From NCBI GenBank assembly GCA_964569055.1, contig CAZMSZ010000337.1:1-8503 (forward strand): DNA of 8,503 nucleotides, given 5' to 3'. Every line of letters begins with the position of its first letter. Position 1 is the stretch's first letter. The stretch is from JAWLGW01 sp964569055 (GTDB lineage: Bacteria; Planctomycetota; J058). The translations under genes were made by a program, and so were the position numbers. Shown in pieces: positions 7,053-8,503 of this stretch. A model generated the notes under the pieces. It was given only the letters and a program-made list of their open reading frames with translations. It was not told where the DNA came from and made no database searches.

Positions 7053-8503
7053 ATGCCGATCTTGCGCATCAAGAACGGACCGCAGCGCGGGCTCGAGGTC
7101 GAGCTCAAGGGCGACACCCTCGTCGTCGGGCGCGACGAGATCCCAGGCGGCCTGCAGATCCTCGACCAGGGGATCTCCCGGCGGCACGCGGAGATCTTCC
7201 GGATCGGCGAAATGTACTTCCTGCGCGACCTCGGCTCGCGCAATGGGAGCTACGTCAACGAGGAGCGGATCACCGAGGAGCTGCTGCGCGTCGGGGACGA
7301 GATCAAGATCGGCTCCACGATCTGCCTGTTCGAGGACCGGCACCCCTCCGAGCGCAGCGCGCCCAAGCGGCCGGTCGCCTCCGACGTCGACCAGATCGCC
7401 GCCACCACCACGATCCGCCTCGACCTCATCGACGACAACCTCGTGGAGCCGGTGGAGGAGACCCACCAGTCGCGCGACCTGCAGGTCCTGTTCCGGGTGG
7501 CCAAGACGATCGCCTCGGAGCGCGACATCAAGGGCCTGGCCAAGAAGGTGGTCAAGCTGGCGGCCAACGCGGTCGGCGCCGCGCAGGGCTACATGTTCAT
7601 CAAGCACCCCGACAAGGGGGAGCTGACGCTGGCCGGCTCGTGGGAGAAGGACAAGACCAAGGAGCCGCCGATGGTCTCGCGGGCCATCATCAAGCGGGTC
7701 CTCAAGTTCTCCCGCGGCGTGCTCACGAGCGACGCCTCGACCGACGACCGCTTCAAGGACCGCGGCAGCGTGGTCATGAAGGGGATCCGCTCGGTGATCT
7801 GCGCGCCGCTGGTCGCCATGGACCAGATCTGCGGGGTGCTCTACCTGACCACGGGAAAGATCGCCGAGGCGTTCTCCCCCGAGGACCTCGAGCTCGTCAC
7901 CACGATCGGGATCCAGGCCGGCATGGCCGTCCAGGGGATCACGCTCTCCCTCGCCCAGGAGAAGAACTACCTCGAGCTGGTGAGCGGCCTGGTGCGCGCG
8001 ATCGAGATGCGCGACCCGATCTCGCGCGGCCACTCCGAGCGCGTGGCGACCTACTGCTCGGGGATCGCCCAGGCCATGGGTCTCTCGCGCGCCCGCAACC
8101 GCCGCGTGCAGCTCGCCGCCCTGCTCCACAACATCGGCCTCCTGCTCACCACCTCCGAGGAGCTGCAGGAGACCAGCGACGAGCACGACGTCGATCAGCG
8201 CCGGATCGAGCTCGCCTGCGACCTGCTCGACAAGATCCAGGGCATGTCGTTCCTCGTCCCCGCCGTGCGCCACCACCGCGAGCGGTTCGACGGCAGCGGC
8301 TACCCCGACGGCCTCAAGGGCGAGGACATCCCGCTCGAGGCCCGGATCATCTCGGTCGCCAACGACTTCGACCTCCTGATCGAGCAGGCCGCCGAGGCCG
8401 GCGAGGACCTGCAGACCAGCGAGGCGGTCTCCCGCCTCACGACCCAGGGCCAGGACGCCTACGACCCCAAGGTCCTCGAGGCCCTCCTGACCGCGCACCG
8501 CGA
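7053..8503 (+). CDS. FHA-GAF-HD-GYP signalling protein with degenerate HD-GYP active site, 3' end outside window
   Basis: A cytoplasmic signalling protein; 483 residues lie in the window with no stop. Residues 1-95 are an FHA phosphothreonine-binding domain with its key residues: GR at 26-27, ISRRHAEI (41-48) and GSRNGSYVN (61-69). A linker with TTTIRLDL follows, then a GAF sensor domain (about 143-300, including SVICAPLVAMDQICGVLYL). From about 308 there is an HD-GYP domain, a family of c-di-GMP phosphodiesterases: RGHSERV (His327), LAALLHNIG (355-362), RFDGSGYPDGLKGEDIPLEARII (411-433) and DPKVLEAL (471-478). Several canonical metal-site residues appear replaced: HD reads His359-Asn360, the following Lys is Leu363, the later His is Arg384, the HH pair has Arg409, and VAD is VAN (Asn437). 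It is therefore probably not a phosphodiesterase and may act as a c-di-GMP or protein-binding output. ATG at 7053 is preceded by GGCAGGGG (7041-7048), a reasonable Shine-Dalgarno. It is likely linked to Ser/Thr kinase signalling. Confidence 0.9.
   Translation, partial: MPILRIKNGPQRGLEVELKGDTLVVGRDEIPGGLQILDQGISRRHAEIFRIGEMYFLRDLGSRNGSYVNEERITEELLRVGDEIKIGSTICLFEDRHPSERSAPKRPVASDVDQIAATTTIRLDLIDDNLVEPVEETHQSRDLQVLFRVAKTIASERDIKGLAKKVVKLAANAVGAAQGYMFIKHPDKGELTLAGSWEKDKTKEPPMVSRAIIKRVLKFSRGVLTSDASTDDRFKDRGSVVMKGIRSVICAPLVAMDQICGVLYLTTGKIAEAFSPEDLELVTTIGIQAGMAVQGITLSLAQEKNYLELVSGLVRAIEMRDPISRGHSERVATYCSGIAQAMGLSRARNRRVQLAALLHNIGLLLTTSEELQETSDEHDVDQRRIELACDLLDKIQGMSFLVPAVRHHRERFDGSGYPDGLKGEDIPLEARIISVANDFDLLIEQAAEAGEDLQTSEAVSRLTTQGQDAYDPKVLEALLTAHR

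Noticed and set aside
7008..8498. A 496-codon open frame on the minus strand opposite the FHA/HD-GYP gene
   Set aside because: Its translation is Asp/Val/Leu/Gly/His-rich filler without domains. The plus strand reads clear FHA, GAF and HD-GYP motifs over the same bases.

Overview
This is a GC-rich window (roughly 70% GC by eye) with densely packed genes and strong G/C preference at third codon positions. A LolCDE-type lipoprotein-release transporter implies a Gram-negative cell with an outer membrane. That, together with an FHA-GAF-HD-GYP signalling protein, an Uma2 nuclease-like protein and a PcfJ-like protein, fits a large-genome lineage such as Myxococcota or Planctomycetota. No rRNA or other marker is present, so the taxon is an inference. 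I see no tRNA, rRNA, CRISPR array, transposase or phage gene.

Layout, left to right: (1) the 3' part of a PcfJ-like gene (+), entering from the left edge. (2) A six-helix membrane protein of unknown function (-), tail to tail with gene 1 and 3 bases apart. (3) An Uma2/DUF820 nuclease-like gene (+), divergent from gene 2. (4) A 533-residue fusion of an RluA-type pseudouridine synthase with an RlmK/RlmI-type rRNA methyltransferase (-), its stop overlapping that of gene 3 by 4 bases. (5, 6) A divergent two-gene operon (+): a LolC/E-type permease and a LolD-type ATPase, overlapping by 8 bases. (7) A 260-base gene-free gap holding a small GC hairpin and then a 147-base bulged inverted repeat. (8) The 5' part of an FHA-GAF-HD-GYP protein (+), which runs off the right edge; its frame has no stop in the window.

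The Lol permease and ATPase clearly work together. The other genes are separate transcription units with no evident shared pathway. Two genes (Uma2 and the rRNA-modifying fusion) have a TANNNT hexamer exactly six bases before a start codon and no Shine-Dalgarno sequence, which suggests leaderless mRNAs.

The points most worth a second look are an HD-GYP domain that keeps its fold and GYP signature but has replaced most metal ligands (a probable pseudo-phosphodiesterase), the RluA-methyltransferase fusion, the inverted repeat at 6819-6965, and the aromatic-rich N-terminal insertion in the LolD-like ATPase. I did not find a convincing new multi-gene system.
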